The notes beneath the pieces are model-generated. The model was given only the letters and a program-made list of their open reading frames with translations. It had not been told where the DNA came from and made no database searches. Below, one piece after another: positions 11,352 through 23,824 of a stretch of DNA of 64,000 bases. This DNA comes from Photobacterium sp. GJ3 (GTDB lineage Bacteria; Pseudomonadota; Gammaproteobacteria; Enterobacterales; Vibrionaceae): contig NZ_CP073578.1 in assembly GCF_018199995.1 (NCBI RefSeq), positions 3,348,001 to 3,412,000 of the forward strand, written 5' to 3'. Numbering within the stretch: position 1 is the stretch's first letter; each line of letters starts with the position of its first letter. Both the position numbers and the translations under genes were made by a program.

Positions 11352-13234
11352 TTACCCCTGATGACCGAAGAAACGAATATCCCATGATTTCAGCACACCG
11401 TCCTGAGTGTTGTTTTGCTGGCTGAACAACAACGGTTGTTGATTATTGGGTTCCGCGAGCCAATGAGAAACGGCCTGATTCGTATCCCGAACAACCAGTT
11501 GCCATCGCCCCTGTGCAGATTCACCATAAAAATGGTTTGACAGCAGGAGTTGCTGCTCAAAACCGCGCACATTCTCATTCACGGACTGCCCGACTAACCC
11601 TGAACGTGGCGACAGAATGACACTGCGCGTCCCTGAGGGTGAAACGAGCTCTATCGCCAGATCGTGCACTCGCTCATGATCGATATCAACTTTGACCTGA
11701 ACCGCCTCGACCACAAAGTCACTGGCCTGCTGATAGTTGCTCACCGTACCGGCCAGATCGGCATCCGGAATATCATTGGTCGCTGTAATGCGGTACCACG
11801 GTGAGATCGTCAATGGCGGTAACGCGTCTGGGTAGGTTTGAGCCATGGCAACCGCATCATCGATATTCACCCGGCCAAATCCATAGAAGTTGTGGAAATC
11901 ATAGCCCGCGGCATTGGTTTGCCAGCCCGGAATCGCGGAATAAGTCATTTCCGCTTGATTTGAGTCGGTAAAAGTTAGATTCACACCAGGATGGTCCGGG
12001 TCAATCTTCGTCGCCGTTGATGCCAGAATATGTTTGATATCACGCCAATTTAAGTCTGGGTTGGCAGACATAATCATGGCAACCGCACCCGATGTATTTG
12101 GCGCAGCAGAAGAAGTGCCGTTCATCACACCGTTATAATCACACAAGGGATCCATTTGATTGCCGCCATGCAGCCCATTGGTCAGACGATTCACCGTATT
12201 GTAACCCGCATCACAGCCTGAGATATCAGTCGTAATCATTGCTGGAGAGGCCGTACCGTATTCTCCACCGGGTGCAGAGACAAATACATTCGAACCCACG
12301 GAAGAGTAAGAAGAACGTACGCCATTGGCATTCACTGCCGACACCACTAAATTCCAGAAGTTGGCATTGTCTGAAGTGATGTTACTGTCCTGCATTGGTA
12401 GGCCATGGTTCGCCGGACCAACACGCTGACTATCATAATAATCCCCTGGCAAAATACGGGTATTCCCCAGGGTTTGATCGAAAGTCATACGGAAACTTTG
12501 ATAACTATTTCCCGCAGATTTCACGAAAATACTGCCCAAACCAGAATGCGACTCCCGAGTTACCCGTTCGTATGATTGCTCTTTCAACGCTGTATTCAAA
12601 TTATTCAGATCGTACTTAACAGGCACCATCGTTGAAGCACCATAGCTTTGGTTAAATACACGGACATCAGCCGTATTCTCAGCTTCCCCATGCGACAGCA
12701 ACCAAGCCCCCATCGATTGATATTTCAGCCAGTTAAATCCTTTCAAGCCCGCATAGGGTGCAACGCCGCGAACACCGATATCATTCCAGCCAACTGCAGC
12801 TGCAATCCCAGCGACTGACGTGCCGTGTGCATCATTTGGGTTATCCGGTGTGGGGTCATCGTCATTATTGAGCACATCACGAGATCCCGGACGGATATTC
12901 GCAGCCAAATCCGGATGTCCAATTTCAAGGCCATCATCAATGACTGCAATCGTCACGCCCTGCCCGCGAACTCGATTATCATGACTGACATACAAATTCA
13001 TATCCTGGCCCACAATACCTCCAGAGAGCGAAAATGCGGTTTGACCAAAATTTCGTAAGTGCCATTGATGTATATAGAGGGATCAGAAGGAAGCGAATTC
13101 AGCACCCCGAACCTCTCAGCATCAGCATCCAGTGCTGGAGCCGGAGCGGATTGGGGCAATATCGTAGCATGACCAACTGACGGTAAAAACGCCACCGTTA
13201 CCATGACTGGTAGTGATTTCAGCATTGTCTTCAT
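11352..13234 (-). pseudogene. Secreted kexin-like serine protease (S8 + P-domain), single-base frameshift
   Basis: The N-terminal piece (from 13234) has a signal peptide ending near VGHA. The frame is lost in the CCC run at 13079-13081. One extra C gives SDPLYIHQWHLRNFGQTAFS, the classic DPL..QWHL..GQ motif of kexin-like proteases. The long frame then carries all catalytic parts: VAVIDDG-type Asp (TIAVIDDGLEIGHPDL, about residue 100), His in DAHGTSVAGIAAAV (about 137), Asn in KSAGNS, and Ser in MNGTSSAAPNTSGAVA. A C-terminal P-domain follows (VQVKVDIDHERVHDLAIELVSP to GRWQLVVRDT). The restored length of 627 residues is close to that of Aeromonas ASP. The enzyme would be exported and cleave proteins. 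The frameshift disables it if real; strong conservation on both sides suggests it is recent or an error. Confidence 0.85.
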
Positions 13235-13448
13235 GAGTGTATCCTTATGTAATTGAACTCATTTTACTTCACCAGAAAACATGCCAAAAACTAATGTAAA
13301 GTCAGTATTAGTATCTACCTCAAACCAATTTCATCGATGAATATAATGAAATTGCTCGCAAACATCGTTCAAAAAACAACCACCCCCAAGACGAAAATGA
13401 CCCAATCTATTTCTGTGAATCAGTTTTTCACAGCATATTGATAACAAG

Positions 13449-13466
13449 TTTAAACAATTGTTTAAA
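13449..13466. promoter_or_regulatory. Perfect 18-bp palindrome upstream of fadBA (fatty-acid regulator site?)
   Basis: TTTAAACAATTGTTTAAA lies 110 bases before fadB in the 342-base gap between fadB and the divergent protease. Its AAAC-N4-GTTT form resembles the operators of the TetR-family fatty-acid regulator PsrA. Further down, ATCTGGTTGCAGGTCAA (about 13510) weakly resembles a FadR site. TTACAA-16-TTTAAT is a candidate fadB promoter. All assignments here are inferred from motif shape. Confidence 0.5.
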
Positions 13467-13576
13467 ATAGGTGTTGAAATCGCATTACAACAGGTTCAGA
13501 CTAATCTTTAATCTGGTTGCAGGTCAAACCAGTCAAAATCAAACCGGCAATGCACCGGTATTCACGGAGATAGAAC

Positions 13577-16925
<3,349 letters not shown>

Positions 16926-16946
16926 GCTGCTTTCATCTGACGCTAT

Positions 16947-16976
16947 CAAGCCCGCCATTGTTGCGGGCTTTTTTGT
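16947..16976 (+). terminator. fadBA terminator
   Basis: AAGCCCGC-CATTGTT-GCGGGCTT followed by a run of T: 8-bp perfect stem, 22 bases after the fadA stop. Confidence 0.93.
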
Positions 16977-17071
16977 GATTTTTTTTCGCAAGCATTGTTC
17001 CCGATCAGAATTTGAGACATTCTGACTCAATACAATCACAATCCACCGATACCTGAGCGCGGAGAAATCAT

Positions 17072-18055
17072 ATGCTGAAAGCTCTCATCCTCAATCAGCA
17101 GGACAAGCAAACACTGGCACAGGTCAGTGATATCGAAGAACATCAGCTGCCGGAAGGTGAAGTCACTGTGGCGGTTGAATACTCGTCCCTGAACTACAAA
17201 GACGGACTGGCAATTACCGGCGCCGGGAAAATCATCCGTGAATTTCCGATGGTGCCGGGAATTGATTTCGCAGGCACGGTCACCCAGTCCAACAACGACC
17301 GTTATCAGCCGGGCGACAAAGTTGTGCTGACCGGCTGGGGCGTGGGCGAAACCCATTGGGGCGGACTGGCAGAGCGTGCCCGCGTAAAAGCAGACTGGCT
17401 GGTGCCACTTCCCGAGGGCCTGAGCTGCGAGCAAACCATGGTGATTGGCACCGCAGGTCTAACCGCTATGCTGTGTGTACAAGCCCTGCAGGATGCCGGT
17501 CTGACACCGGAATCGGGAGAGATTCTAGTGACAGGTGCCAGCGGTGGGGTTGGCTCCGTTGCCATCACGTTGTTATCGGCGCTGGGTTACCGGGTTGCCG
17601 CGGTGACCGGCCGTGCCTCGCAGAATGGGGCTCTACTGAAACAACTCGGTGCCTCGACCATCGTCGAGCGCAGCGAACTGGAAGAACCCGCCAAGCCGCT
17701 GGAAAAACAACGCTGGGCCGGTGCCATCGACACCGTCGGCAGCAAAATGCTGGCGAAAGTCCTGGCACAGACAGACTACAATGGCGCCGTTGCGGCCTGT
17801 GGTCTGGCGGGCGGCTTTGATTTACCCACCACTGTCATGCCTTTCATTCTGCGCAATGTCCGGCTGCAAGGGATCGATTCCGTCTACTGCCCAATGGAAA
17901 AACGTCAGCAAGCCTGGCAGCGCCTGAGCGAATTGCTGCCTGAAAGCTTTTACCAGCAGGCTAGCCAAACAATCAGCCTGGAAGAAGTTCCGGCATTTGC
18001 ACAGGCCATTATTCAGGGACAGGTCACCGGCCGAACGCTGGTGAAGTTGGGTTGA
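17072..18055 (+). CDS. acuI: AcuI/YhdH-type acryloyl-CoA reductase
   Basis: 327 residues (E. coli YhdH 324) of the zinc-free medium-chain dehydrogenase family. It shows YSSLNYKDGLAITG, PMVPGIDFAGTV, the NADPH-binding loop ILVTGASGGVGSVA near residue 155, and VTGRTLVKLG at the end. AcuI enzymes reduce acryloyl-CoA to propionyl-CoA. In marine bacteria this detoxifies acrylate from dimethylsulfoniopropionate breakdown. No other DMSP gene is in view, so the physiological substrate is inferred from the family. It has its own transcription unit after the fadBA terminator, with a GGAG ribosome site. Confidence 0.88.
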   Translation: MLKALILNQQDKQTLAQVSDIEEHQLPEGEVTVAVEYSSLNYKDGLAITGAGKIIREFPMVPGIDFAGTVTQSNNDRYQPGDKVVLTGWGVGETHWGGLAERARVKADWLVPLPEGLSCEQTMVIGTAGLTAMLCVQALQDAGLTPESGEILVTGASGGVGSVAITLLSALGYRVAAVTGRASQNGALLKQLGASTIVERSELEEPAKPLEKQRWAGAIDTVGSKMLAKVLAQTDYNGAVAACGLAGGFDLPTTVMPFILRNVRLQGIDSVYCPMEKRQQAWQRLSELLPESFYQQASQTISLEEVPAFAQAIIQGQVTGRTLVKLG

Positions 18056-18122
18056 GTTGAACTGAGGCGATGCAATTCATGTTCATCCGGCCAGGCCGGG
18101 TGAACTTTTTGACTCGCCAAAT

Positions 18123-18151
18123 AAAAAAAATCCCGCTATAAAAGCGGGGAA
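18123..18151. terminator. Convergent terminator (acuI / small membrane protein)
   Basis: Minus strand TCCCCGCTTTTATAGCGGGATTTTTTTT: 7-bp stem and eight T, best placed for the minus-strand small gene. It probably also stops acuI. Confidence 0.8.
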
Positions 18152-18187
18152 GCCCAAGAAAACTGGGGAGTGTAGTAGATGTGAAAG

Positions 18188-18370
18188 TTAGCTTTCCTCT
18201 TCTTCGAGCTCAGGAGAATGTGATAGCTCGAGCCAGAGTCCTATCGCAGCGGCAATCAACCCCGCCAGCGAGAAGATTGTTAAGTCATCGACGTTGCGCA
18301 GTACAATCGAGCAGAAAGCGATAAAGCACAGCACGCAGTAAATAGTCAGTCTATCCATCTGAGTAATCAT
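18188..18370 (-). CDS. Small two-helix membrane protein, unknown function
   Basis: 60 residues: MITQMDRL, then two hydrophobic segments (about 8-23, IYCVLCFIAFCSIVL, and 29-47, LTIFSLAGLIAAAIGLWLEL). The tail is strongly acidic, SHSPELEEEES. AAGGAGG five bases before the ATG and a good terminator 37 bases after the stop support it as a real gene, although nothing in it points to a function. It lies alone between acuI and tusA, divergent from tusA. The predicted form is an inner-membrane hairpin with an acidic cytoplasmic or periplasmic end. Confidence 0.65.
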   Translation of the reverse strand: MITQMDRLTIYCVLCFIAFCSIVLRNVDDLTIFSLAGLIAAAIGLWLELSHSPELEEEES

Positions 18371-18507
18371 CCTCGCCTCCTTGTGATGACAACAAAGTTA
18401 ACAACTTGTTAACTAAGTTACACATAATTGTTACCTTTGCCAACCCCTGGTTGATTATTTAATCTCCGTGAGTATGATCTAGGTCTCATTTACGATATGG
18501 TTTCACG

Positions 18508-18756
18508 ATGAACACGAATTTTGATTCCGCCACTCTCAGCCTGGAGGCACAAGGACTGCGTTGTCCGGAACCTGTCATGATGGTTCGTAAAACAGTCCGC
18601 AAAATGGCCGAAGGCGAAACACTGCTGGTGCTTGCCGATGATCCATCCACAACCCGGGATATCCCGAGTTTCTGCCGTTTTATGGATCACACACTGCTGG
18701 CGGCGGACACAGAATCTTTGCCCTACCGGTTTCTGATTCAGAAAGGCAAAGCGTAA
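18508..18756 (+). CDS. tusA: TusA sulfur carrier protein
   Basis: 82 residues (E. coli 81). The signature [22 protein letters not shown] carries the active Cys about residue 19 that receives persulfide from IscS and passes it to TusBCD for 2-thiouridine synthesis at tRNA wobble positions. [20 protein letters not shown] and a basic C-terminus complete the two-layer alpha/beta fold. A single gene with its own upstream region, followed by a hairpin. Confidence 0.94.
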   Translation: MNTNFDSATLSLEAQGLRCPEPVMMVRKTVRKMAEGETLLVLADDPSTTRDIPSFCRFMDHTLLAADTESLPYRFLIQKGKA

Positions 18757-18760
18757 AATG

Positions 18761-18786
18761 AATCAGGCAGCCTAACGCTGCCTGAT
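18761..18786 (+). terminator. Hairpin after tusA
   Basis: ATCAGGCAGC-CTAAC-GCTGCCTGAT is a perfect 10-bp stem directly after the stop but lacks a T-run. It is either an mRNA-stabilising hairpin or a weak terminator facing the convergent mneA-like gene. Confidence 0.55.
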
Positions 18787-18839
18787 GACAATTTCATTGC
18801 GCTGGTTCAAGACTGGCCTGAATCGCACACTTTTCTGGA

Positions 18840-19397
18840 TTACAGGCCAAATACAGCGCCCAACGCCAGCAACACAAATAAACCTGCCGTCACTTTCCGG
18901 ATCAGCCCCAGCGGCATTTTATCTGCAGACAGTTTTCCAATCAGAACCACAGGCACATTGGCCAGCAACATCCCAATCGTGGTCCCTAAAATTACCAGCA
19001 TCAGACCGTCATGATATTTTGCGCCCAGCATGGTTGTTGCCACCTGAGTTTTATCGCCAATTTCGGCGATAAAAAATGCAATGAAACTGGCAACAAACGG
19101 GCCCCGGTTTGAAATGGTCTCGTCATCGTCCAGCTTATCCGGGATCAGAATCCAGCCTGCCATCACCACAAAACTGACAACCAGGACCCACTTCAGAATG
19201 TCAGGAGAAAGATAATCGGCAACAACCACACCCAGCCAGGCAGCCAATGCGTGATTGGCCAGCGTAGCGAGAAAAATCGCCAGAATGATAGGAACGGGTT
19301 TACGGTAGCGACTGGCCAGCAGTAGGGATAGCAATTGGGTTTTGTCCCCAATTTCTGCCAGTGCAACGGTAGTAATGGATACAGCTAAAATGCTCAC
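18840..19397 (-). CDS. mneA: GDT1/UPF0016-family transporter, probable manganese exporter (MneA-like)
   Basis: 185 residues with six hydrophobic segments in two repeats. Each repeat carries the family signature E-x-G-D-K-T/S: ALAEIGDKTQLLSLLLA near residue 13 and FIAEIGDKTQVATTMLGA near 109. This family contains human TMEM165, yeast Gdt1 and the Vibrio cholerae manganese exporter MneA, which is encoded near glyQS as here. The start codon is GTG; an ATG a few bases upstream is closed by an early stop. A TATAAT lies at 19419-19424. I looked for a yybP-ykoY manganese riboswitch in the leader and saw none. Mn2+ specificity is inferred from the family. Confidence 0.83.
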   Translation of the reverse strand: MSILAVSITTVALAEIGDKTQLLSLLLASRYRKPVPIILAIFLATLANHALAAWLGVVVADYLSPDILKWVLVVSFVVMAGWILIPDKLDDDETISNRGPFVASFIAFFIAEIGDKTQVATTMLGAKYHDGLMLVILGTTIGMLLANVPVVLIGKLSADKMPLGLIRKVTAGLFVLLALGAVFGL

Positions 19398-19630
19398 GAC
19401 ATGCTCTTTGGGGCGAGGATTATAGTTTTAAACCAAAGACAAACAGATATGCCCCACCCCGGTTCATATCGATTTGCCTATGGTCTCGCCAAACTGACCG
19501 GAGAAATTGGTCAGTCACAATCACCATGAAGATTTTGCTTCAATTATGTTGATGATTGTGCCGTCAGAACGGCAGGCTACTCCCCAAAGGAATCGGCATC
19601 ATAGCCAGAAGTCGCGCCAGAATCAAGCCA

Positions 19631-19658
19631 CGAAAAAGGGAAGCTTCGCTTCCCTTTC
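19631..19658 (-). terminator. Terminator of the OmpA-like lipoprotein gene
   Basis: Minus strand GAAAGGGAAGCGAAGCTTCCCTTTTTC: a long stem followed by five T, 25 bases after the stop of the gene at 19684. Confidence 0.88.
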
Positions 19659-19683
19659 GTTGTTTCCCGGCAAATTGACTCGG

Positions 19684-20376
19684 TTAAGACGCCGTCGGGC
19701 TCAGAACAATCTCAACACGACGGTTCTGAGAGCGGCCCTGCTCATTGGCATTGGAAGCAATCGGATGGGCTTCACCCATGCCTTTGGCCAGAACGCGTTT
19801 TGCGGCAACGCCACTACGCACCAGGTAGTTACTCACTTCACTGGCACGTACCTGAGACAAGCGCAGGTTATAAGATTCAGAACCTGTGCTGTCGGTAAAA
19901 CCATAAATGTTCAGTTGCGTTTTATCGTACTCGTTCACCACCAGTGCCACGTTATGCAGGGCATCCATGGCTTGCTTGCTGAGGTTTGACTGATCAACGC
20001 CAAAGGTAATCGCATTCGGCATGTTCAGAACAATCTGATCGCCATTACGGGTCACGCTGATCCCGGTCGATTCCAGTTGCTGGCGCAGCTTCGTTTCCTG
20101 CACATCCATGTAGTAGCCGATACCGCCACCCAGCGCGGCACCGGAAGCTGCACCAATCAGCGCCCCTTTACCACGGTCGCTCTTGCTTGATGAGGCCACA
20201 CCGATAGCCGCACCAGCAACAGCACCAATCAGTGCACCGCTGGTTGATTTTGCTGTCTGATCTTCACGCGTATATGGGTTGACCGTTGTACAACCTGTTG
20301 CCACCATCGCTGTGATGCTCGACAAAAGGATAGCGCGTACCCACTTACGTGAGTTCGAAGAGGTGTATTGTTGCAT
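19684..20376 (-). CDS. YiaD-like OmpA-family outer-membrane lipoprotein
   Basis: 230 residues from the ATG at 20376, chosen because GGGGA lies seven bases upstream; earlier in-frame ATGs lack a site. The lipoprotein signal peptide ends ITAMVATGC, so the lipidated Cys is near residue 29. A glycine-zipper region follows (GALIGAVAGAAIGVASSS and GALIGAASGAALGGGIGYYM), as in YiaD/SlyB-like proteins. The C-terminal OmpA-like domain binds peptidoglycan (AITFGVDQSNLS, YGFTDSTGSESYN, RVLAKGMGEAHPIA, QNRRVEIVL). It most likely links the outer membrane to the cell wall. It is a monocistronic gene with its own terminator. Confidence 0.88.
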   Translation of the reverse strand: MQQYTSSNSRKWVRAILLSSITAMVATGCTTVNPYTREDQTAKSTSGALIGAVAGAAIGVASSSKSDRGKGALIGAASGAALGGGIGYYMDVQETKLRQQLESTGISVTRNGDQIVLNMPNAITFGVDQSNLSKQAMDALHNVALVVNEYDKTQLNIYGFTDSTGSESYNLRLSQVRASEVSNYLVRSGVAAKRVLAKGMGEAHPIASNANEQGRSQNRRVEIVLSPTAS

Positions 20377-20597
20377 ACTCATTCCCCATTGGTTAATCAT
20401 GAACTGATCCGAGCCATGGCATCGTCTCAGCATATTTTTGCTGCATTGTAGTCAAGATTGACCCGCAGATATCAAAAACCTGTCAATTTTTTACCCTGTT
20501 TCTGCTTATGGCGGAAGTCTGATGACAAAAATTTACACAAGGCGCCACAATGCGCAAAAAACGTGCGCGGCCCCTACTCCCGCAAAGCCAGCCAAGG

Positions 20598-20603
20598 TAT
20601 ACT
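20598..20603 (+). promoter_or_regulatory. Candidate -10 of the glyQS promoter
   Basis: TATACT lies 48 bases before the glyQ start. The -35 position (20575-20580, TACTCC) matches poorly, so this is a weak call. Confidence 0.35.
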
Positions 20604-20651
20604 GGATTGTTATCTTTTCTACTTTTATCAACGGATCTCGTGAAGCTGACA

Positions 20652-21563
20652 ATGCAAAAATACGACATTAAGACCTTTCAGGGCATGATCCTGACGCTTC
20701 AGGACTACTGGGGCCAGCAAGGTTGTACTATCGTGCAGCCGCTGGATATGGAAGTGGGTGCAGGAACTTCGCATCCAATGACCTGTCTGCGCGCGTTGGG
20801 ACCAGAGCCAATCGCCGCTGCCTATGTGCAGCCTTCCCGCCGCCCGACTGACGGCCGTTACGGGGAAAACCCGAACCGTCTGCAGCACTATTATCAGTTC
20901 CAGGTCATCATCAAACCTTCCCCGGACAACATTCAGGAGCTGTATCTTGGCTCTCTGGAAGCGCTGGGCGTTGATACGCAGGTTCACGACATTCGCTTTG
21001 TAGAAGACAACTGGGAAAACCCAACACTGGGTGCCTGGGGGCTGGGCTGGGAAGTCTGGCTGAACGGCATGGAAGTGACGCAGTTTACTTACTTCCAGCA
21101 AGTGGGTGGCCTGGAGTGTAAACCCGTCACCGGCGAGATCACTTATGGGATTGAACGTCTGGCGATGTACATCCAGGGTGTCGATTCTGTTTACGATCTG
21201 GTCTGGACTGATGGCCCACTGGGCAAAGTGACTTACGGCGATATCTTCCATCAGAACGAAGTCGAACAATCGACGTATAACTTTGAACACGCGGATGTCG
21301 ATTTTCTCTTTACCTTCTTCGATCAGTGCGAGAAAGAATGTCAGTCGCTGCTGGCACTGGAACAGCCACTGCCACTGCCCGCTTACGAGCGTATTCTGAA
21401 AGCGGGCCACGCCTTCAACCTGCTTGATGCCCGCAAGGCAATCTCGGTTACCGAACGCCAGCGTTACATCCTTCGGATTCGTAACCTGACCAAGCAAGTG
21501 GCAGAAGCCTACTATGCCTCTCGCGAAGCCCTTGGCTTCCCGATGTGTAAAAAAGACAAGTAA
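20652..21563 (+). CDS. glyQ: Glycyl-tRNA synthetase alpha subunit
   Basis: 303 residues from [20 protein letters not shown], the same start and length as E. coli GlyQ; a longer frame upstream has no homology. Class II aaRS features are clear: [36 protein letters not shown] (motif 2 region) and [16 protein letters not shown] (motif 3). The alpha subunit activates glycine, and the beta subunit provides tRNA recognition in an alpha2beta2 enzyme. glyS starts nine bases after the stop. The ribosome site is weak. Confidence 0.97.
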   Translation: MQKYDIKTFQGMILTLQDYWGQQGCTIVQPLDMEVGAGTSHPMTCLRALGPEPIAAAYVQPSRRPTDGRYGENPNRLQHYYQFQVIIKPSPDNIQELYLGSLEALGVDTQVHDIRFVEDNWENPTLGAWGLGWEVWLNGMEVTQFTYFQQVGGLECKPVTGEITYGIERLAMYIQGVDSVYDLVWTDGPLGKVTYGDIFHQNEVEQSTYNFEHADVDFLFTFFDQCEKECQSLLALEQPLPLPAYERILKAGHAFNLLDARKAISVTERQRYILRIRNLTKQVAEAYYASREALGFPMCKKDK

Positions 21564-21572
21564 GGATTTCGC

Positions 21573-23645
21573 ATGGCTGAGAAAAATTTCCTGATTGAAC
21601 TGGGCACCGAAGAGCTGCCGCCAAAAGCACTGCGAACCCTTGCGGAAGCTTTTGCCGAGAACTTTGCTGCCGAGCTGAACACGGCCGAGCTGGCTTACCA
21701 GCGCATAGACTGGTACGCGGCCCCTCGCCGGCTGGCACTGAAAGTGACCGCACTGGCTGAAGGCCAGGCCGACAAAGTTGTTGAAAAGCGCGGCCCTGCG
21801 ATCAGTGTTGCCTTTGACGCCGACGGCAACCCGACCAAAGCAGCACAAGGCTGGGCGCGTGGTAACGGCATCACAGTTGAGCAGGCCGAGCGCCTGACAA
21901 CCGACAAAGGCGAATGGCTGCTGTTCAAAGAAGCGGTGAAAGGCAAACCTGCCACCGAACTGCTGTGTGAGCTGGCTGCCGCTGCGCTGGCAAAACTGCC
22001 GATCCCAAAACCAATGCGCTGGGGTGATTCAGATACGCAGTTTATCCGTCCGGTGAAAACCCTGGTGATGCTGCTGAATGACGAACTGATTCCAGGCACC
22101 ATCCTTGGCGTTGAATCTGCCCGCACCATCCGCGGCCACCGCTTTATGGGTGAATCTGAATTCAGCATCGAGCATGCCGATCAGTACCCTGCGATTCTTG
22201 AAGAGCGCGGAAAAGTCATTGCCGATTACGAAACCCGGAAATCACAAATCATCGCAGATGCCAAAGCAGCAGCTATTGCAGTCGGCGGTACAGCTGATCT
22301 GGAAGATGATCTGGTTGAAGAAGTCACGTCTCTGGTGGAATGGCCGGTTGTGATGACCGCTTCTTTCGAAGAAGAATTTCTGAACGTGCCCGCTGAAGCG
22401 CTGGTGTACACCATGAAAGGGGATCAGAAATATTTCCCGGTTTACGATGCGAACGGCAAACTGCTACCGAAGTTCATCTTCGTGTCGAACATCATTTCAA
22501 AAGAGCCGCGCCACATCGTCGAAGGCAACGAAAAAGTTGTTCGCCCTCGCCTGGCTGACGCTGAGTTCTTCTTCAACACAGACCGCAAGCGCCCGCTGGT
22601 CGATCGTCTGCCAGAGCTGGACAATGTCCTGTTCCAGAAACAACTGGGTACTTTGCGTGATAAGACAGACCGCATCACTGCGATGTCCGGCTTTATTGCT
22701 CAGCACATTGGTGCCAACGTCGAGCATGCCGAACGTGCCGGTCTGCTGTCCAAGTGTGACCTGATGACCTCCATGGTGTTCGAATTTACCGACACTCAGG
22801 GCGTGATGGGAATGCATTACGCGCGTCTGGACGGTGAACATGAAGATGTGGCCGTTGCCCTGAATGAACAGTACATGCCACGTTTTGCCGGGGATGCACT
22901 GCCAGGATCTGATGTGGCTGCTGCTGTCGCGCTGGCTGACAAGATGGACACTCTGGTTGGTATTTTCGGCATTGGTCAGCATCCAAAAGGTGCCAACGAC
23001 CCGTTTGCCCTGCGTCGTGCCGCATTGGGTGCATTGCGTATCATGGTTGAAAAAGGTTACGCGCTGGATCTGGTCGATCTGATCCGCAAGGCCAAAGAAC
23101 TGTTTGGTCAGAAGCTGACAAACCACAACGTGGAAGCCGACGTCATTGATTTCATGCTGGGTCGTTTCCGTGCCTGGTATCAGGACGAAGGCCACAGTGT
23201 CGATGTGATTCAGGCCGTTCTGGCTCGTCGCCCGACTACCCCGTCTGATTTCGACAAACGTGTGAAAGCTGTCAGTCACTTCCGCTCGCTGGATGCTGCT
23301 GAATCACTGGCAGCGGCGAACAAGCGTGTGGGGAATATCCTGGCGAAATTTGAAGGTGAACTGTCTGCGTCAATCGACAGCAGCTTACTGGTTGAAGATG
23401 CCGAGAAAGCACTGGCGAACGATGTCGAAACTGTGACTGCGAAGCTGGCCCCTGTGTTTGCAGCTGGTGATTATCAGCAGGCGCTGTCTGAACTGGCGAC
23501 ACTGCGTGACACCGTCGATGCCTTCTTCGATAACGTCATGGTGATGGCAGATGACGAAGCACTGAAAGTGAACCGTCTGACCATGCTGAACCAACTGCGC
23601 AATGAATTCCTGAAAGTGGCTGACATTTCAGTACTGCAGAACTGA
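21573..23645 (+). CDS. glyS: Glycyl-tRNA synthetase beta subunit
   Basis: 690 residues (E. coli 689). It begins [20 protein letters not shown], a family hallmark. It contains the HD-like central domain ([20 protein letters not shown] and [20 protein letters not shown]) and ends in an anticodon-binding-like helical region ([19 protein letters not shown]). It is needed for tRNA-Gly charging together with GlyQ. AAGGA precedes the ATG. The operon closes with a strong terminator. Confidence 0.97.
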   Translation: MAEKNFLIELGTEELPPKALRTLAEAFAENFAAELNTAELAYQRIDWYAAPRRLALKVTALAEGQADKVVEKRGPAISVAFDADGNPTKAAQGWARGNGITVEQAERLTTDKGEWLLFKEAVKGKPATELLCELAAAALAKLPIPKPMRWGDSDTQFIRPVKTLVMLLNDELIPGTILGVESARTIRGHRFMGESEFSIEHADQYPAILEERGKVIADYETRKSQIIADAKAAAIAVGGTADLEDDLVEEVTSLVEWPVVMTASFEEEFLNVPAEALVYTMKGDQKYFPVYDANGKLLPKFIFVSNIISKEPRHIVEGNEKVVRPRLADAEFFFNTDRKRPLVDRLPELDNVLFQKQLGTLRDKTDRITAMSGFIAQHIGANVEHAERAGLLSKCDLMTSMVFEFTDTQGVMGMHYARLDGEHEDVAVALNEQYMPRFAGDALPGSDVAAAVALADKMDTLVGIFGIGQHPKGANDPFALRRAALGALRIMVEKGYALDLVDLIRKAKELFGQKLTNHNVEADVIDFMLGRFRAWYQDEGHSVDVIQAVLARRPTTPSDFDKRVKAVSHFRSLDAAESLAAANKRVGNILAKFEGELSASIDSSLLVEDAEKALANDVETVTAKLAPVFAAGDYQQALSELATLRDTVDAFFDNVMVMADDEALKVNRLTMLNQLRNEFLKVADISVLQN

Positions 23646-23687
23646 ACCTGACCACTTCCCGATTTCATCTCGCTCCAAAAGCAATAA

Positions 23688-23718
23688 AGATCCCTCGACA
23701 ATGTTCGAGGGATTTTTT
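23688..23718 (+). terminator. glyQS terminator
   Basis: ATCCCTCGA-CAATGT-TCGAGGGATTTTTTT: 9-bp perfect stem with seven T. Confidence 0.94.
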
Positions 23719-23763
23719 TATGCCGTCCTCAAAGAGCTGAGCATGCCCTCGCCTTCAGGCTGA

Positions 23764-23779
23764 TGTTCCACGTGAAACA
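23764..23779. promoter_or_regulatory. parS: parS site (15 of 16)
   Basis: TGTTCCACGTGAAACA differs at one base from the universal ParB site TGTTTCACGTGAAACA. It lies between the glyS terminator and the convergent DUF1835-like gene. Confidence 0.88.
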
Positions 23780-23824
23780 TTTCACAACTACCGTCATAGC
23801 AAATGAAGGCGCGCATTACGCGCA

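Noticed and set aside
19398..19500. yybP-ykoY manganese riboswitch ahead of the MneA-like gene
   Set aside because: The conserved aptamer segments could not be found; only a plain TATAAT is visible.
20628..21848. A 406-codon frame antisense to glyQ
   Set aside because: Antisense to a highly conserved gene, low-complexity composition, no recognisable domain.
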